From assembly GCF_023516595.1 (NCBI RefSeq), contig NZ_JAMGBG010000148.1, forward strand, positions 1 through 53,718: a stretch of DNA of 53,718 bases, read 5' to 3'. Positions 43,822-52,851 of the stretch are shown piece after piece. Below the pieces are notes generated by a model. The model did no database searches, was not told where the DNA came from, and saw nothing but the letters and a program-made list of their open reading frames with translations. This stretch comes from Streptomyces neyagawaensis (GTDB taxonomy: Bacteria; Actinomycetota; Actinomycetes; Streptomycetales; Streptomycetaceae). The position numbers and the translations under genes are program-made. Numbering within the stretch: position 1 is the stretch's first letter; the number at the start of each line of letters is the position of its first letter.

Positions 43822-45809
43822 TCCTTACGTCCCCCAAGTCCGCCCAGGGCGATCTGCATGGTCTGGTCGCTACCTCCGCCGCCCGATCCGGACGCGGCCC
43901 AGCTCGGCTTGTGCTGGGGAGCGTGCGGCGCGGGTGGGGCGTGCGGTGCGTGGTGCGGCGCGTGCGGCGTGGGAGCCGCCTCGGGCGGGGCCACCATCGA
44001 CCCTTGCAGTTCGGCCGCGGCGGCGGCCTTCTTGCTGTCCTGGCGCAGCATGTGGCGCCAGACGAAGATCGGCAGCGCGGTGATCAGCAGGGCGAACGTG
44101 GCCCAGGTGATCATCGCCGGGTGCGCGTGCCCGTAGACGAGGCCGGCGGCGATCGAGCCACCGAAGATGGCGATGAAGTACCAGTGGTACCGGAAGGTGC
44201 CGAACCACCGGTCGGGGCTGGCCGAGTCGCCCTTGGGCGTGACGACGAACTTGCTCTTGCGGCGCAGTGCCGAGTCGATCAGCGCCTTCGCGTACAGCGG
44301 CGCGGACAGTGCGGACATCACCATGCCGGCCACCCCGCCGGAGCCCTCGGGCTCGTGCGGGGAGACGTTGTGCCTGCGGTTCCAGACGTACAGGCCTATC
44401 TGGAGCGCCGAGGCGTTCCCGTAGAGCATCAGCCACACCGTCGGGTCGATGTTCACGCCCGACGCGCCGAGACCCAGGAAGAGGGCGCAACTCAACGCGG
44501 CGAGGATCCAGTTGAGGGCGGACATCGGGTAGAAGATGATCATCATGGTGTAGTTGAAGAGCTTGGTCGGCGGCAGCGAGTACCAGCCCTTCCAGTACTG
44601 CTTGAGGATCGTCTCGTACGTCCCGCGCGACCAGCGCATCTGCTGGGTGAAGAAGTCCGTCCAGGCGCTGGGCCCCTCGCCCACGGCGAGCACGTCCGGT
44701 GTGTACACCGAGCGCCACTTGCGGCCCGTCACCGGGTTCTTGTGGCGGTGGATCTCGAAGCCGGTCGCCATGTCCTCGGTGATCGAGTCGTAGAGCCCGC
44801 CGATCTGCTTGAGGGCCTTGATGCGTACGGCGTTCGACGTACCCACGAACATCGGGGCGCCGTAGCGGTTGCCGGCGCGTTGGATCAGCGCGTGGAAGAG
44901 GAACTGCTGCGACTCGGCGGCCTTGGTGACGAAGTTGTCGTAGTTGCCGTACACCTGGGGGCCGATGACGAAGCCGATGTCCGGGTCCCGGAAGAAGCCG
45001 AGCATCCGCTCCAGGTAGTTGGGCAGCGGGATGTGGTCGGTGTCGACGGAGGCGAAGAAGTCGTAGTCGTCACCGTGCGCGTCGAGCCAGGCGTTGTAGT
45101 TGCCGTGCTTGGTCTTGGCGCGGTGGGGGCCCTTGGGCTGGTTCCACTTGGCGATGCCCTTGCGGGAGAAGTGGTGCACGCCGAGGCGCGCGCAGACCTC
45201 CTTCACCTCCGGGTCGTCGCCCTCGTCGAGGAGCCACACGTGCAGCAGCCCGCGGTGGCGGAGCCTGACGGCGGCCTCCAGGGTCTTCGTCACCATCTCC
45301 AGCGGCTCCTTGCCGGGCACGAAGGAGGTGAGGAAGGCGACTCTGGTGCCGACCTCGGGGACCACGGGGATCGGGTCCCGGGCGACCAGGGTGGCGTGCG
45401 CGTTGGACAGCACGTTCATGCAGCGGAAGAACTCGATCAGGCCGATCGAGACCAGCATGACCATGTCGAGGGCGGGCAGGAACTCGTACTCGACGTAGTC
45501 GCGCCTGGTCCAGTGCTCCGGCTGGAGCAGCCAGGTGAGCAGGACCAGGGAGAGCAGCGGGGCGGCGGCCAGCATCAGTGCGACCCTCAGGCGGTGCGGC
45601 TCCTGGGAGATCAGGGAGCGGTACTGCACCGTGTAGGGCTTGCTCGGATCGGGCTGGGTGAGCGGCCCCGCGAGTCGGCTGTAGTGCTCGTAGTCGTATC
45701 TCGGAAGTGTCTTCCTCAGCTTTCGGAAGGTGCCGGTCCGGTGCGACGGGACCTTCAGTCGTGTCGTGTCGGACGGGTCGGAGTTATGCCGGGCGCCCGT
45801 CGGCGTCAT
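43818..45809 (-). CDS. cslA: CslA, cellulose synthase-like glycosyltransferase
   Basis: 663 residues, with GGGGGA upstream of ATG. GT2 processive motifs: DEGDD (about 195), DTDH (256-259), TED (344-346) and QQMRW (389-393). Two N-terminal and about five C-terminal membrane segments form the glucan channel. The C-terminus is Pro/His/Ala-rich (APPEAAPTPHAPHHAPHAPP in pieces). In S. coelicolor CslA makes a beta-glucan at growing tips, needed for morphology and attachment. First gene of the cslA-glxA operon. Confidence 0.96.
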   Translation of the reverse strand: MTPTGARHNSDPSDTTRLKVPSHRTGTFRKLRKTLPRYDYEHYSRLAGPLTQPDPSKPYTVQYRSLISQEPHRLRVALMLAAAPLLSLVLLTWLLQPEHWTRRDYVEYEFLPALDMVMLVSIGLIEFFRCMNVLSNAHATLVARDPIPVVPEVGTRVAFLTSFVPGKEPLEMVTKTLEAAVRLRHRGLLHVWLLDEGDDPEVKEVCARLGVHHFSRKGIAKWNQPKGPHRAKTKHGNYNAWLDAHGDDYDFFASVDTDHIPLPNYLERMLGFFRDPDIGFVIGPQVYGNYDNFVTKAAESQQFLFHALIQRAGNRYGAPMFVGTSNAVRIKALKQIGGLYDSITEDMATGFEIHRHKNPVTGRKWRSVYTPDVLAVGEGPSAWTDFFTQQMRWSRGTYETILKQYWKGWYSLPPTKLFNYTMMIIFYPMSALNWILAALSCALFLGLGASGVNIDPTVWLMLYGNASALQIGLYVWNRRHNVSPHEPEGSGGVAGMVMSALSAPLYAKALIDSALRRKSKFVVTPKGDSASPDRWFGTFRYHWYFIAIFGGSIAAGLVYGHAHPAMITWATFALLITALPIFVWRHMLRQDSKKAAAAAELQGSMVAPPEAAPTPHAPHHAPHAPPAPHAPQHKPSWAASGSGGGGSDQTMQIALGGLGGRKE

Positions 45810-46220
45810 GAGTCATTCCCCCCGCACACACGTTCGTGTGTGTTAGTCGGTCTTCCGCCCGCTTCGGTCCCCCTCGACCTTTACGGACGCATCGGTGGCG
45901 GATCGTCGCCGCCACCATGTGATCTACACCATGGAGACACGGGACGGGGAACCTTCCGGTTCCTTCGATGCCCCCCAGGCATTCGTTCGAGAGTTCGCGC
46001 GTCGCGGCGTCGCCGGGCGGCTATGATCCGCATCCCCGCGCGCACGTCGCCCACGCCCCCCAACTGCCGTGTATCCGCAGTCCCTTAGGGCCCAGGGTTC
46101 TACGGCGCTCTTCTTGATCGCAAGACGGAAACACGGTGTTTACCGGTCATACGCGGTGTTTGGGGCATGAGTGGAGGATCTGTGAAACCTGGGGCGCTTT
46201 GTGGGGGTGCGGAGGTATGC
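45810..46220. other. 411-base region upstream of cslA
   Basis: No gene is supported. It should hold the cslA promoter. CGGTGTTT occurs twice, at 46134-46141 and 46154-46161, exactly 20 bases apart, the first within AAACACGGTGTTT. The region near 46080-46165 is richer in A/T than its surroundings. No clear -35/-10 pair was assigned. Confidence 0.5.
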
Positions 46221-46254
46221 GAAGAGGCCCCTCGCTGCTGCGAGGGGCCTCTTC
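46221..46254 (-). terminator. Terminator of tRNA-Lys
   Basis: A perfect 14-bp stem (GAAGAGGCCCCTCG and complement) with six-base loop CTGCTG, two bases beyond the CCA end of the tRNA. Confidence 0.85.
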
Positions 46255-46256
46255 GG

Positions 46257-46333
46257 TGGTGCGCCGCCAGGGACTCGAACCCCGGACCCGCTGATTAAGA
46301 GTCAGCTGCTCTAACCAACTGAGCTAGCGGCGC
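46257..46333 (-). tRNA. tRNA-Lys (anticodon CTT)
   Basis: 77 bases including encoded CCA. Acceptor stem GCGCCGC/GCGGCGC, D-arm GCTC-AGTTGGTTA-GAGC, anticodon arm GCTGA-CTCTTAA-TCAGC, T-arm with TTCGAGT, discriminator A. Anticodon CTT reads AAG, the main lysine codon in this GC-rich genome. tRNA-Lys genes can serve as phage attachment sites, but no integrase or att repeat is visible here. Confidence 0.97.
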
Positions 46334-46709
46334 GTGCGGTGAAAGTTTACCGGAGGGACGGGGGTGCTTCCGACCACCGTGCCGGGCGCCTGGGGCGGGG
46401 CGGCGGCGACCGTCGGTTGTGGGGCACATGTGGTTGCACGCGCGGTTTCACGCGCCCCTCGGCGCATCGAGCGCCCCCCGTTTTCCGGGAGGGAAGGACT
46501 TCCCCCACCCTCACCCTCGCCCCGCCCCCGCCCTCCCTCGCCCCGAGCCCGCCCCGCCCCGCCCTCGCCCACGGCCGTCGGCCCGCCGGTGCGCTCAGTG
46601 CCGCGCGTACATCATTTGGACCGTCAGCATGCGACAGCACGAGACACTTGGAAAACTTGACGTCGTGCAGAATCGTGGAATTCTCCGCCCCGCCCGTGAG
46701 GGGAATCGC
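46334..46709. other. Upstream region of the NlpC/P60-like gene
   Basis: No supported gene in 376 bases. A degenerate copy of the palindrome arm (GTGGTTGCACGCGCGGTTTCACGCGCCCCT, in two pieces around 46428-46460) is followed by a C-rich stretch to 46570. AT-richer DNA with CTTGGAAAACTTGACG (about 46648-46663) may contain the promoter. Confidence 0.45.
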
Positions 46710-48176
46710 ATGGACGCTCCGGCATTCGAGGAAATCGATCCGGGCGCCGCCTGCGAATGCCCCGGCTGTGTTCACTGGCGGCGCGTGATGCCGTACTCGA
46801 CCCTGTACGACCACCCGGGTCACCCGGCCGCCAGAACGGCCAGGCGCGCTCTCGTCGTGGCCACGGCGGCAGGCGCTGCCCTCGGCGCCGGGCATGTCGC
46901 GCCGGCGGTCGCGGCAGCCCACGCCCCCACCCTCCCCGGAGGCGTTCCCGCAGGTGACGGGCCCGATACCCCGCAGGGGGAGAAGACCCCGCTGCACGGC
47001 CCGGCGGGTCGGCCGGCCGACGAGGAGAAGCCGTCCGAGGAGGTGAAGACGCCGCCGATCAGCCGGGCGGAGATCATCCGGCGGGCCAGGACCTGGGTCA
47101 CCGCCGAGGTGCCGTACAGCATGACGGAGTACTGGTCGGACGGATATCGGCAGGACTGTTCCGGATTCGTCTCCATGGCCTGGCATCTGCCCGGAAACGA
47201 GTGGACGGGCAGTCTGGACAAGTTCGCCGACCGCATTTCCAAGGAATCGCTGCAACCCGGCGACATGCTTCTCTTCCACAATCGGAGCGACCCGCACAAG
47301 GGCTCGCACGTGGTGATCTTCGGCGGCTGGACGGACTCGACGCACAGCTCGTACATCGCCTATGAGTCGACCCGACCCCACGCCCGCCGCGAGGTCACCC
47401 CGTACGGCTACTGGTCCACCCCGACGCGCTATGTGCCGTACCGCTACAAGGGCGTGGTCGACGACGGCACGGTGGTCCCGGAGGAGACGGACGGCTCCAC
47501 CGACGACCCCGACTCCTCCGGGAGCGGCGGTACGAAGGGGTCGACGAGTCCGTCGAGCGGCAACCGGTACCCGGGTGCCGCCTATTTCGGGCCCGGCGCC
47601 GACAACCGGTACGTCACCCGGCTCGGGCAGATGCTGGTGGAGCGCGGCGGGGCCCGCTTCTACACCGCCGGGCCGGGGCCGCGCTGGTCGGACGCGGACC
47701 GCAGGGCCACCCAGGCGTTCCAGCGGGCGCAGGGCTGGACCGGGCCGGACGCGGACGGGCTGCCGGGCCCGATGACCTGGTCGTACCTGGTGAGCGGGAA
47801 GGGCCAGGACATTCCGCCTGCGGACAGCCCGGGCCCGCGCGGCAGGCCACTGGTCACGTCCCGGCCGCCGGTCACGACCAAGCCGCCGCTCACACCGGGG
47901 CCGTCCGACGGCTCCGAGGCGCCCGCCTCGCACGGCGTGCCCGGGTATCCGGGACGGGGCGCGTTCCGGCCCGGCGCGTACAACGCGCACGTCACGCTGC
48001 TCGGGAAGCGGCTGGTCGAGTTGGGGTTCGGCAAGTACTACACCTCGGGTCCGGGGCCGCGCTGGGGCGAGGCGGACCGGCGGAACGTGGAGGCGTTCCA
48101 GCGGTCCCAGGGCTGGCGCGGCGGCGCCGCCGACGGCTACCCGGGCCCGGAGACCTGGCGCCGCCTGTTCTCCTGA
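46710..48176 (+). CDS. Secreted NlpC/P60-like peptidase with two peptidoglycan-binding modules
   Basis: 488 residues from ATG 46710 (GAGGGG seven bases upstream). A 45-residue lead with a Cys cluster (CECPGC, 15-20) precedes the export segment (about 46-72, ending VAAAHA). Residues 118-235 resemble NlpC/P60: C150 in RQDCSGFV and H200 in GSHVVIFGG. Two related modules (about 285-365 and 405-488) each contain GPGPRW-(S/G)-(D/E)ADRR, AFQR-QGW and DG-PGP-TW, typical of peptidoglycan-binding repeats. Likely a wall hydrolase. In the csl neighbourhood it may open peptidoglycan for the tip glycan; that link is inferred. Confidence 0.83.
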   Translation: MDAPAFEEIDPGAACECPGCVHWRRVMPYSTLYDHPGHPAARTARRALVVATAAGAALGAGHVAPAVAAAHAPTLPGGVPAGDGPDTPQGEKTPLHGPAGRPADEEKPSEEVKTPPISRAEIIRRARTWVTAEVPYSMTEYWSDGYRQDCSGFVSMAWHLPGNEWTGSLDKFADRISKESLQPGDMLLFHNRSDPHKGSHVVIFGGWTDSTHSSYIAYESTRPHARREVTPYGYWSTPTRYVPYRYKGVVDDGTVVPEETDGSTDDPDSSGSGGTKGSTSPSSGNRYPGAAYFGPGADNRYVTRLGQMLVERGGARFYTAGPGPRWSDADRRATQAFQRAQGWTGPDADGLPGPMTWSYLVSGKGQDIPPADSPGPRGRPLVTSRPPVTTKPPLTPGPSDGSEAPASHGVPGYPGRGAFRPGAYNAHVTLLGKRLVELGFGKYYTSGPGPRWGEADRRNVEAFQRSQGWRGGAADGYPGPETWRRLFS

Positions 48177-48567
48177 CACGACCACGACCCCCGCGGCCCA
48201 GCCCGGCACCCATCACGCCCCGCGCCCGCCCCGGCCACGGAGCCCCGCCCCGCCGAACACCCCCACCCACCCCGGCCACCGAACCCCGCCCGACACCCGG
48301 CCCCGACCACCGCCGCTCGCCCGGCCCCGACCACCGCCGCTCGCCCGGCGCTCGACCGCAGGCCGACGGCCCCGTCTCGACGTCACACACCCCGCCGCTC
48401 GCCCCACGCCCGCCCGATGTTTCACCCCACGCTCCCCTGTTCTCACCCTCACGCTCGCCCTGTTCCCGACCCCCGCTCGCCCCGATCTCGCCCCCCCTCG
48501 CTCGCCCTCTCTTCACCCTCATCAGCTCGCACCACGGTTCTTCCTGCGCGGAGGCATGGAGGCACGT
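48177..48567. other. C-rich intergenic stretch with tandem repeat
   Basis: 391 bases without a supported gene. It is extremely C-rich on the plus strand. Two perfect 24-base units (CCCGGCCCCGACCACCGCCG plus CTCG) occupy 48296-48343, with a partial third. A GAGG-type ribosome site for the SPFH gene closes the region. Confidence 0.5.
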
Positions 48568-49710
48568 ATGAGTACGACCACCTCACCCACACCGGAGCCG
48601 GAAGGGGTCGCGCGGCCCGCGCGGCTCATCCAGAACGAGACGACCACCGAGATCCCCGTCCATCTGCTGTTCCGGGACGACCCGGCCCCCGTGTCCGTGC
48701 CGGTCACCCCCGCCGTCGTGGGCCGCCGGCGGGGGACCGGGGAGCAGCCGAGGGTGCGGCGGGGCCCCGCGTCGGTGAAGCCGCGGCCCGCCGTCGAGGT
48801 CGACCCCGACCTGGTCGAGCGCCCAGCGCGGGTGCTGCCCGGGATGGTGGGCGTGCTGGGCGGGACCTGCGGCGTGGCCGGTTGCGTCCTGACGTCGTGG
48901 TGGGCCGGTGTGCTGCCGGAGCTGGTCGTCAGGGGGCTGGGGCTGCCGACCGGGTATCCGGGGGGACTCGGTCCGGCGCAGTGGGCCGCGTACGCCGGTG
49001 CCGGGGCCCTGACGCTGTTCGGGTTCGGCGGGCTCGCGCGAGGGCGGACCGGGCGAGCCTGGGTGCTGAACCTGTTCGGCCGGTACCGGGGGACCGTCCG
49101 CCGTGCCGGGCTGCTGTGGGTGAACCCGCTCGTGCTGCGCCGCCGGGTCGACGTACGGCTGCGGCACTGGCGGAGCGAGCCGATGCCGGCCGTCGACGCG
49201 AACGGGGTCGCGCTGCGGGCCGTCGTCCTGGTCGCCTGGCGGATGAAGGACACCGCGCGGGCCGTGCTGGGGATCGAGGACCACGAGCGCTACCTGCGCG
49301 AGTGCGTCGAGGCGGCGCTCTCCCGGGTGCTCTCCCAACTGCCCGCCGACGTACCGCCGAACGCCCTCGTCCGGGACTCCACCCTGCGCAACACGGAGGC
49401 GGTCGGCGAGGCGCTGACCCGGCTGCTCGTCGCGGACACGGCACCGGTCGGCCTGGAGGTGTTCTCCGTGCAGCCCATCCGGATCGAGTACGCGCCCGAG
49501 GTCGCCGCGGTGATGCAGCGCCGGCGGATCGCGGCGCTCGACGCCCAGCACCGCGACACCGTGCTCACGTCGGTCGTCGACTCCGTCGAGGACACGGTGA
49601 CCCGGCTGACGATGCGCGGCCTGGTGGAACTCGACGACTACGAGCGCAAGGCGCTGGTGAAGGACCTGACGGTGGCGTTCTACACGGGGCGGCGCGAAGT
49701 GTCGCCGTGA
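48568..49710 (+). CDS. SPFH (stomatin/prohibitin) domain protein
   Basis: 380 residues from ATG 48568, with GGAGG five bases upstream. The cytoplasmic lead of about 85 residues contains IQNETTTEIPVHLLFRDD. Two membrane segments follow (about 88-115, 132-150). The SPFH domain (about 160-370) shows LLWVNPLVLRRRVDVRLRHW, MPAVDANGVALRAVVLVAWRM, LRECVEAALSRVLSQLP and GLEVFSVQPIRIEYAPEV (in pieces). SPFH proteins form membrane-linked oligomers that organise membrane regions or proteases. Between two wall-related genes; a scaffold role at the tip is inference. Confidence 0.85.
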   Translation: MSTTTSPTPEPEGVARPARLIQNETTTEIPVHLLFRDDPAPVSVPVTPAVVGRRRGTGEQPRVRRGPASVKPRPAVEVDPDLVERPARVLPGMVGVLGGTCGVAGCVLTSWWAGVLPELVVRGLGLPTGYPGGLGPAQWAAYAGAGALTLFGFGGLARGRTGRAWVLNLFGRYRGTVRRAGLLWVNPLVLRRRVDVRLRHWRSEPMPAVDANGVALRAVVLVAWRMKDTARAVLGIEDHERYLRECVEAALSRVLSQLPADVPPNALVRDSTLRNTEAVGEALTRLLVADTAPVGLEVFSVQPIRIEYAPEVAAVMQRRRIAALDAQHRDTVLTSVVDSVEDTVTRLTMRGLVELDDYERKALVKDLTVAFYTGRREVSP

Positions 49711-49821
49711 ACACCCGCCCGGCAGCGTTCTGTTGTTGATATGGACACAGCCAACCGCCGCTCCTACTCTGATGCTTGGTCTAGACCTGGAACATCCCCA
49801 CGTACTCCAGGGAGCGGCAGC

Positions 49822-50445
49822 ATGCGTCCAAGGACCTTCACCCGAAAACGCGCCAAGTGGTACGCCGCCGGCGTCGGTCTCGCCACCATGGGAGCCCTCG
49901 TCTTCTCCAGCGGCGGCGCCTCCGGCCACGGCTACACCGATCTCCCCGTCAGCCGGCAGAAGCTCTGTCAGAACGGCACCGTCACGAACTGCGGCGACAT
50001 CCAGTGGGAGCCGCAGAGCGTGGAGGGCCCGAAGGGCTTCCCGGGCTCAGGGCCGGCTGACGGCCAGATCTGTTCCGCCGGGCACAGCCGGTTCGGGCAG
50101 CTCAACTCGCCCACCAGGCCGGGCGGCGGCGCCTGGCCCACGACCAGGGTGACGGGCGGCCAGAACTACACGTTCCGCTGGCAGTTCACCGCCATGCACG
50201 CCACCACCGACTTCAAGTACTACGTCACCAAGCCGGGCTGGAACCAGAACCACGCGCTGGCCCGCTCCGACCTCAACCTCACCCCGTTCTTCACCGTCCC
50301 CTACAACGGTCAGCGACCCCCGTCCACGCTCTCCCACACCGGACGCCTGCCGTCCGGTCTGAGCGGCCACCACGTGATCCTCGCGGTGTGGACGATCGCC
50401 GACACCGGCAACGCGTTCTACGCCTGCTCGGACGTCACGTTCTGA
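49822..50445 (+). CDS. lpmP: AA10 lytic polysaccharide monooxygenase (LpmP-like)
   Basis: 207 residues from ATG 49822 (AGGGAG eight bases upstream). The signal peptide ends so that His36 (ASG/HGYTDLP) becomes the mature N-terminus of the copper histidine brace. The second His is H126 in FTAMHATTDF, and the axial Phe lies in NAFYACSDVTF. Chitin-binding-type cysteines (CQNGTVTNC, ICSAGHS) are present. AA10 enzymes oxidatively cut chitin, cellulose or related glycans. In S. coelicolor the lpmP product, encoded near cslA, is reported to act on the cell wall to let the CslA/GlxA glycan through. Same placement here. Confidence 0.9.
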   Translation: MRPRTFTRKRAKWYAAGVGLATMGALVFSSGGASGHGYTDLPVSRQKLCQNGTVTNCGDIQWEPQSVEGPKGFPGSGPADGQICSAGHSRFGQLNSPTRPGGGAWPTTRVTGGQNYTFRWQFTAMHATTDFKYYVTKPGWNQNHALARSDLNLTPFFTVPYNGQRPPSTLSHTGRLPSGLSGHHVILAVWTIADTGNAFYACSDVTF

Positions 50446-50562
50446 CCGACAGCGCACCGGCCCCGCGAGTTCTGAGCATCGCTTGAGCTGCGCGGGGCCC
50501 CCGCGCGGGTAGGTTCCCCACGCACCGCCGACCAGGGCGGTCACCGAAAGCGGGGGATCACC

Positions 50563-51030
50563 ATGGATATGTTTCTGTACATCGTTCCCGGTCTGATCAT
50601 GGCCGTCGTCGCCTTCGCGGCCTACCGCGTACTGCGCCGCTGGCTGCTGATCCAGCGGGCCTGGAACAGCGGGCTGACGGCGGAGGGCCGCTGCCTGAAG
50701 GCGTTCACCACGGTCAGCAAGGCCATGGGGAAGAGCAGCGCCGTGCACACCACGATCCACCATGTGTACGAGTTCACCACCCGGGACGGCCGCCCCATCC
50801 GCTTCGAGGAGGAGGACGGTCCGATGACCACCGTCGAGGGCGACTTCGTCACGGTGTACTACACCGAGGGCCCGTCCGTGGTGGCCACGGCCCACCAGCC
50901 GGGCCGGGCGAAGCAGGCGGCGGCCAGCTTCGGCATCCTCGCCTTCCTCGGTGTGATCTTCGTCTTCTGTGTCGGTTTCATGGTCACCTTCCACCAGATG
51001 TCCGCCGACGCCGCCTTCCCGAGCCCGTGA
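50563..51030 (+). CDS. DUF3592 membrane protein
   Basis: 155 residues from ATG 50563; a GGGGGA lies ahead. Membrane segments at about 4-22 and 120-142 flank a soluble beta-rich domain with HTTIHHVYEFTTRDGRPIRFEEED and VTVYYTEGPSVVATAHQPG (in pieces), the DUF3592 pattern. No known activity. Inverted GGCCCCGCG/CGCGGGGCC (about 50460-50506) between it and the LPMO gene may terminate the latter. Confidence 0.82.
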   Translation: MDMFLYIVPGLIMAVVAFAAYRVLRRWLLIQRAWNSGLTAEGRCLKAFTTVSKAMGKSSAVHTTIHHVYEFTTRDGRPIRFEEEDGPMTTVEGDFVTVYYTEGPSVVATAHQPGRAKQAAASFGILAFLGVIFVFCVGFMVTFHQMSADAAFPSP

Positions 51031-51079
51031 CCGACATGCGCCTCCCCAACTGACGGAACGTCAACTACCGTGCGCCCGT

Positions 51080-52726
51080 ATGGAGTCCACGAGGCGTACG
51101 GTCGCGCAGCTCGTCGCCGACCGGTGGGGCGACCACCGGCCGGGGCTGTGGTTCGAGGACGAGGTGCTCACCCATCACGAGGTCGCCGCCGGTGCCGCCG
51201 CCCGCGCGGCCCTCCTCGCCGACCTGCTGCCACCCGGCGCCGAGCCACACCTCGGCGTCCTCCTCGACAACACCCCCGAGTACCCCCTGTGGCTGAGCGC
51301 CGCCGCCCTCGCGGGCGCCGCCGTCGCCGGGATCAACCCCACCCGCCGGGGCCCCGAACTGGCCCGCGACATCCTCCACACCGAGTGCCGGATCCTCGTC
51401 ACGGAACGCGCCCACCTCCCGCTGCTCGACGGCCTGCACCTGCCCGGTGTGCGGATCCTCGTGACGGACACCGAGGAGTACACCGCCCTCGTCGCCCCCT
51501 ACGCGGGCGCCGCACCCGACCCCTCCGGGGCCACCCCGTCCCACCGGCTCCTGCTCTATTTCACCTCCGGCTCCACCGGCGCCCCCAAGGCCGCGATCTG
51601 CTCGCAGGGCCGGCTCGCGGCGGCCGGCCGGGCCCTCGTCGACCGCTTCGACGTGGCACGGGACGACGTGCACTACGTGTGCATGCCGATGTTCCACGGC
51701 AACGCCGTCATCGCCGACTGGGCGCCCGCCCTCGTCGCCGGGGCGGGCGTCGCCCTGCGCCGCCGGTTCTCGGCCTCCAACTTCCTGGACGACGTACGGG
51801 CGTACGGCGCCACGTACTTCACCTACGTCGGCCGGGCCGTGAGCTACGTCCTCGCCACCGAGCCCCGGCCCGACGACCACGACAACCCGCTGCGCACCGG
51901 CTTCGGCACGGAGGCGGGGGCCGTGGACGCGGCGGCCTTCGAGCGGCGCTTCGGGGTGCGGCTCGTCGAGGGGTACGGCTCCTCCGAGGGCGGCGCCGCG
52001 ATCCAGCGGACACCGGGGACCCCGCCGGGCGCGATCGGGCGGGCGGCACCCGGCGACGACCTCGCCGTGGTCGACCCCGAGACCCGCGAGGAGTGCCCGC
52101 CGGCGGTCTTCGCCGAGGACGGCCGCCTCCTCAACGGCACCGACGCGATAGGGGAGTTGGTGAACCGGGGCCCCAACCCGTTCGAGGGCTACTGGCGCAA
52201 CCCCGAGGCGGACGCGGCCCGCCGCCACGACGGCTGGTACTGGACCGGCGACCTCTTCTACCGCGACACGGGCGGCTTCCTCTACTTCGCCGGCCGCACC
52301 GACGACCGGCTCCGCGTCGACAGCGAGAACCTCGCCGCCGCGACCATCGAGAACATCCTCGCCCGGTACGAGGGCGCCGACGCCGTCGCCGTCTACGCCG
52401 TCCCCGACCCGGTCGCCGGGGACCAGGTCATGGCCACCATCGCGGGCACCTTCGACCCGTACGGATTCACCGAGTTCCTCTTCGACCAGCCCGACCTCGG
52501 CACCAAGATGACCCCCCGCTTCGTCCGCGTCGTCCCCCGCATGCCCGTCACCGCCACCAACAAGATCCAGCGGGCCACCCTGCGCCGCGAGGGCTTCCGC
52601 TGCCCCGACCCCGTCTGGTGGCGGCCTCCGGGCAAGTGGGCGTACCGCAGGCTCACCGCGGTGGACCTCGCGGCACTGGTCACCGAGTACCGGGCACGGG
52701 GCCGGGAGGAGCTGCTGACCCGATAG
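51080..52726 (+). CDS. AMP-dependent acyl-CoA synthetase
   Basis: 548 residues from ATG 51080. The adenylation core has the P-loop-like YFTSGSTGAPKAA (about 165), GYGSSEGG, YWTGDLFYRD and the hinge GRTDDRLRVDSEN, then the C-terminal catalytic lysine region TATNKIQRATLRREG. It resembles FadD/FATP-type fatty- or carboxylic-acid CoA ligases. No adjacent fatty-acid genes. TACCGT at 51066-51071 lies eight bases before the ATG and no ribosome site is evident, so it may be leaderless. A GC hairpin follows the gene. Confidence 0.9.
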   Translation: MESTRRTVAQLVADRWGDHRPGLWFEDEVLTHHEVAAGAAARAALLADLLPPGAEPHLGVLLDNTPEYPLWLSAAALAGAAVAGINPTRRGPELARDILHTECRILVTERAHLPLLDGLHLPGVRILVTDTEEYTALVAPYAGAAPDPSGATPSHRLLLYFTSGSTGAPKAAICSQGRLAAAGRALVDRFDVARDDVHYVCMPMFHGNAVIADWAPALVAGAGVALRRRFSASNFLDDVRAYGATYFTYVGRAVSYVLATEPRPDDHDNPLRTGFGTEAGAVDAAAFERRFGVRLVEGYGSSEGGAAIQRTPGTPPGAIGRAAPGDDLAVVDPETREECPPAVFAEDGRLLNGTDAIGELVNRGPNPFEGYWRNPEADAARRHDGWYWTGDLFYRDTGGFLYFAGRTDDRLRVDSENLAAATIENILARYEGADAVAVYAVPDPVAGDQVMATIAGTFDPYGFTEFLFDQPDLGTKMTPRFVRVVPRMPVTATNKIQRATLRREGFRCPDPVWWRPPGKWAYRRLTAVDLAALVTEYRARGREELLTR

Positions 52727-52742
52727 CCGGGCGGGCGGACGA

Positions 52743-52769
52743 GGGCCCGGCCCGCCGCCGGCCGGGCCC
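52743..52769 (+). terminator. Terminator of acyl-CoA synthetase gene
   Basis: GGGCCCGGCC and GGCCGGGCCC form a perfect 10-bp stem with a seven-base loop, 16 bases after the stop. No T-run. Confidence 0.65.
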
Positions 52770-52772
52770 ACC

Positions 52773-52798
52773 CCGAGGTAGGGCTGGACCTACCTCGG
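52773..52798. promoter_or_regulatory. Perfect inverted repeat upstream of sensor kinase gene
   Basis: CCGAGGTAGG (52773-52782), six bases, CCTACCTCGG (52789-52798), 53 bases before the kinase ATG. Its position directly upstream of the start region suggests an operator for the cognate response regulator. Confidence 0.55.
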
Positions 52799-52851
52799 AA
52801 CACCCCCTGTCCGTATGGCCGTTGCCCGGCGCCGCCGCCTACCGTGAGCCC

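Noticed and set aside
46257..46333. Integration site of a mobile element at tRNA-Lys
   Set aside because: No integrase, no duplicated tRNA 3' end and neighbouring genes are conserved csl-locus genes.
48417..48570. Upstream extension of the SPFH gene and a longer gene in the C-rich region
   Set aside because: The frame there is Pro/Arg filler; a good ribosome site directly precedes ATG 48568.
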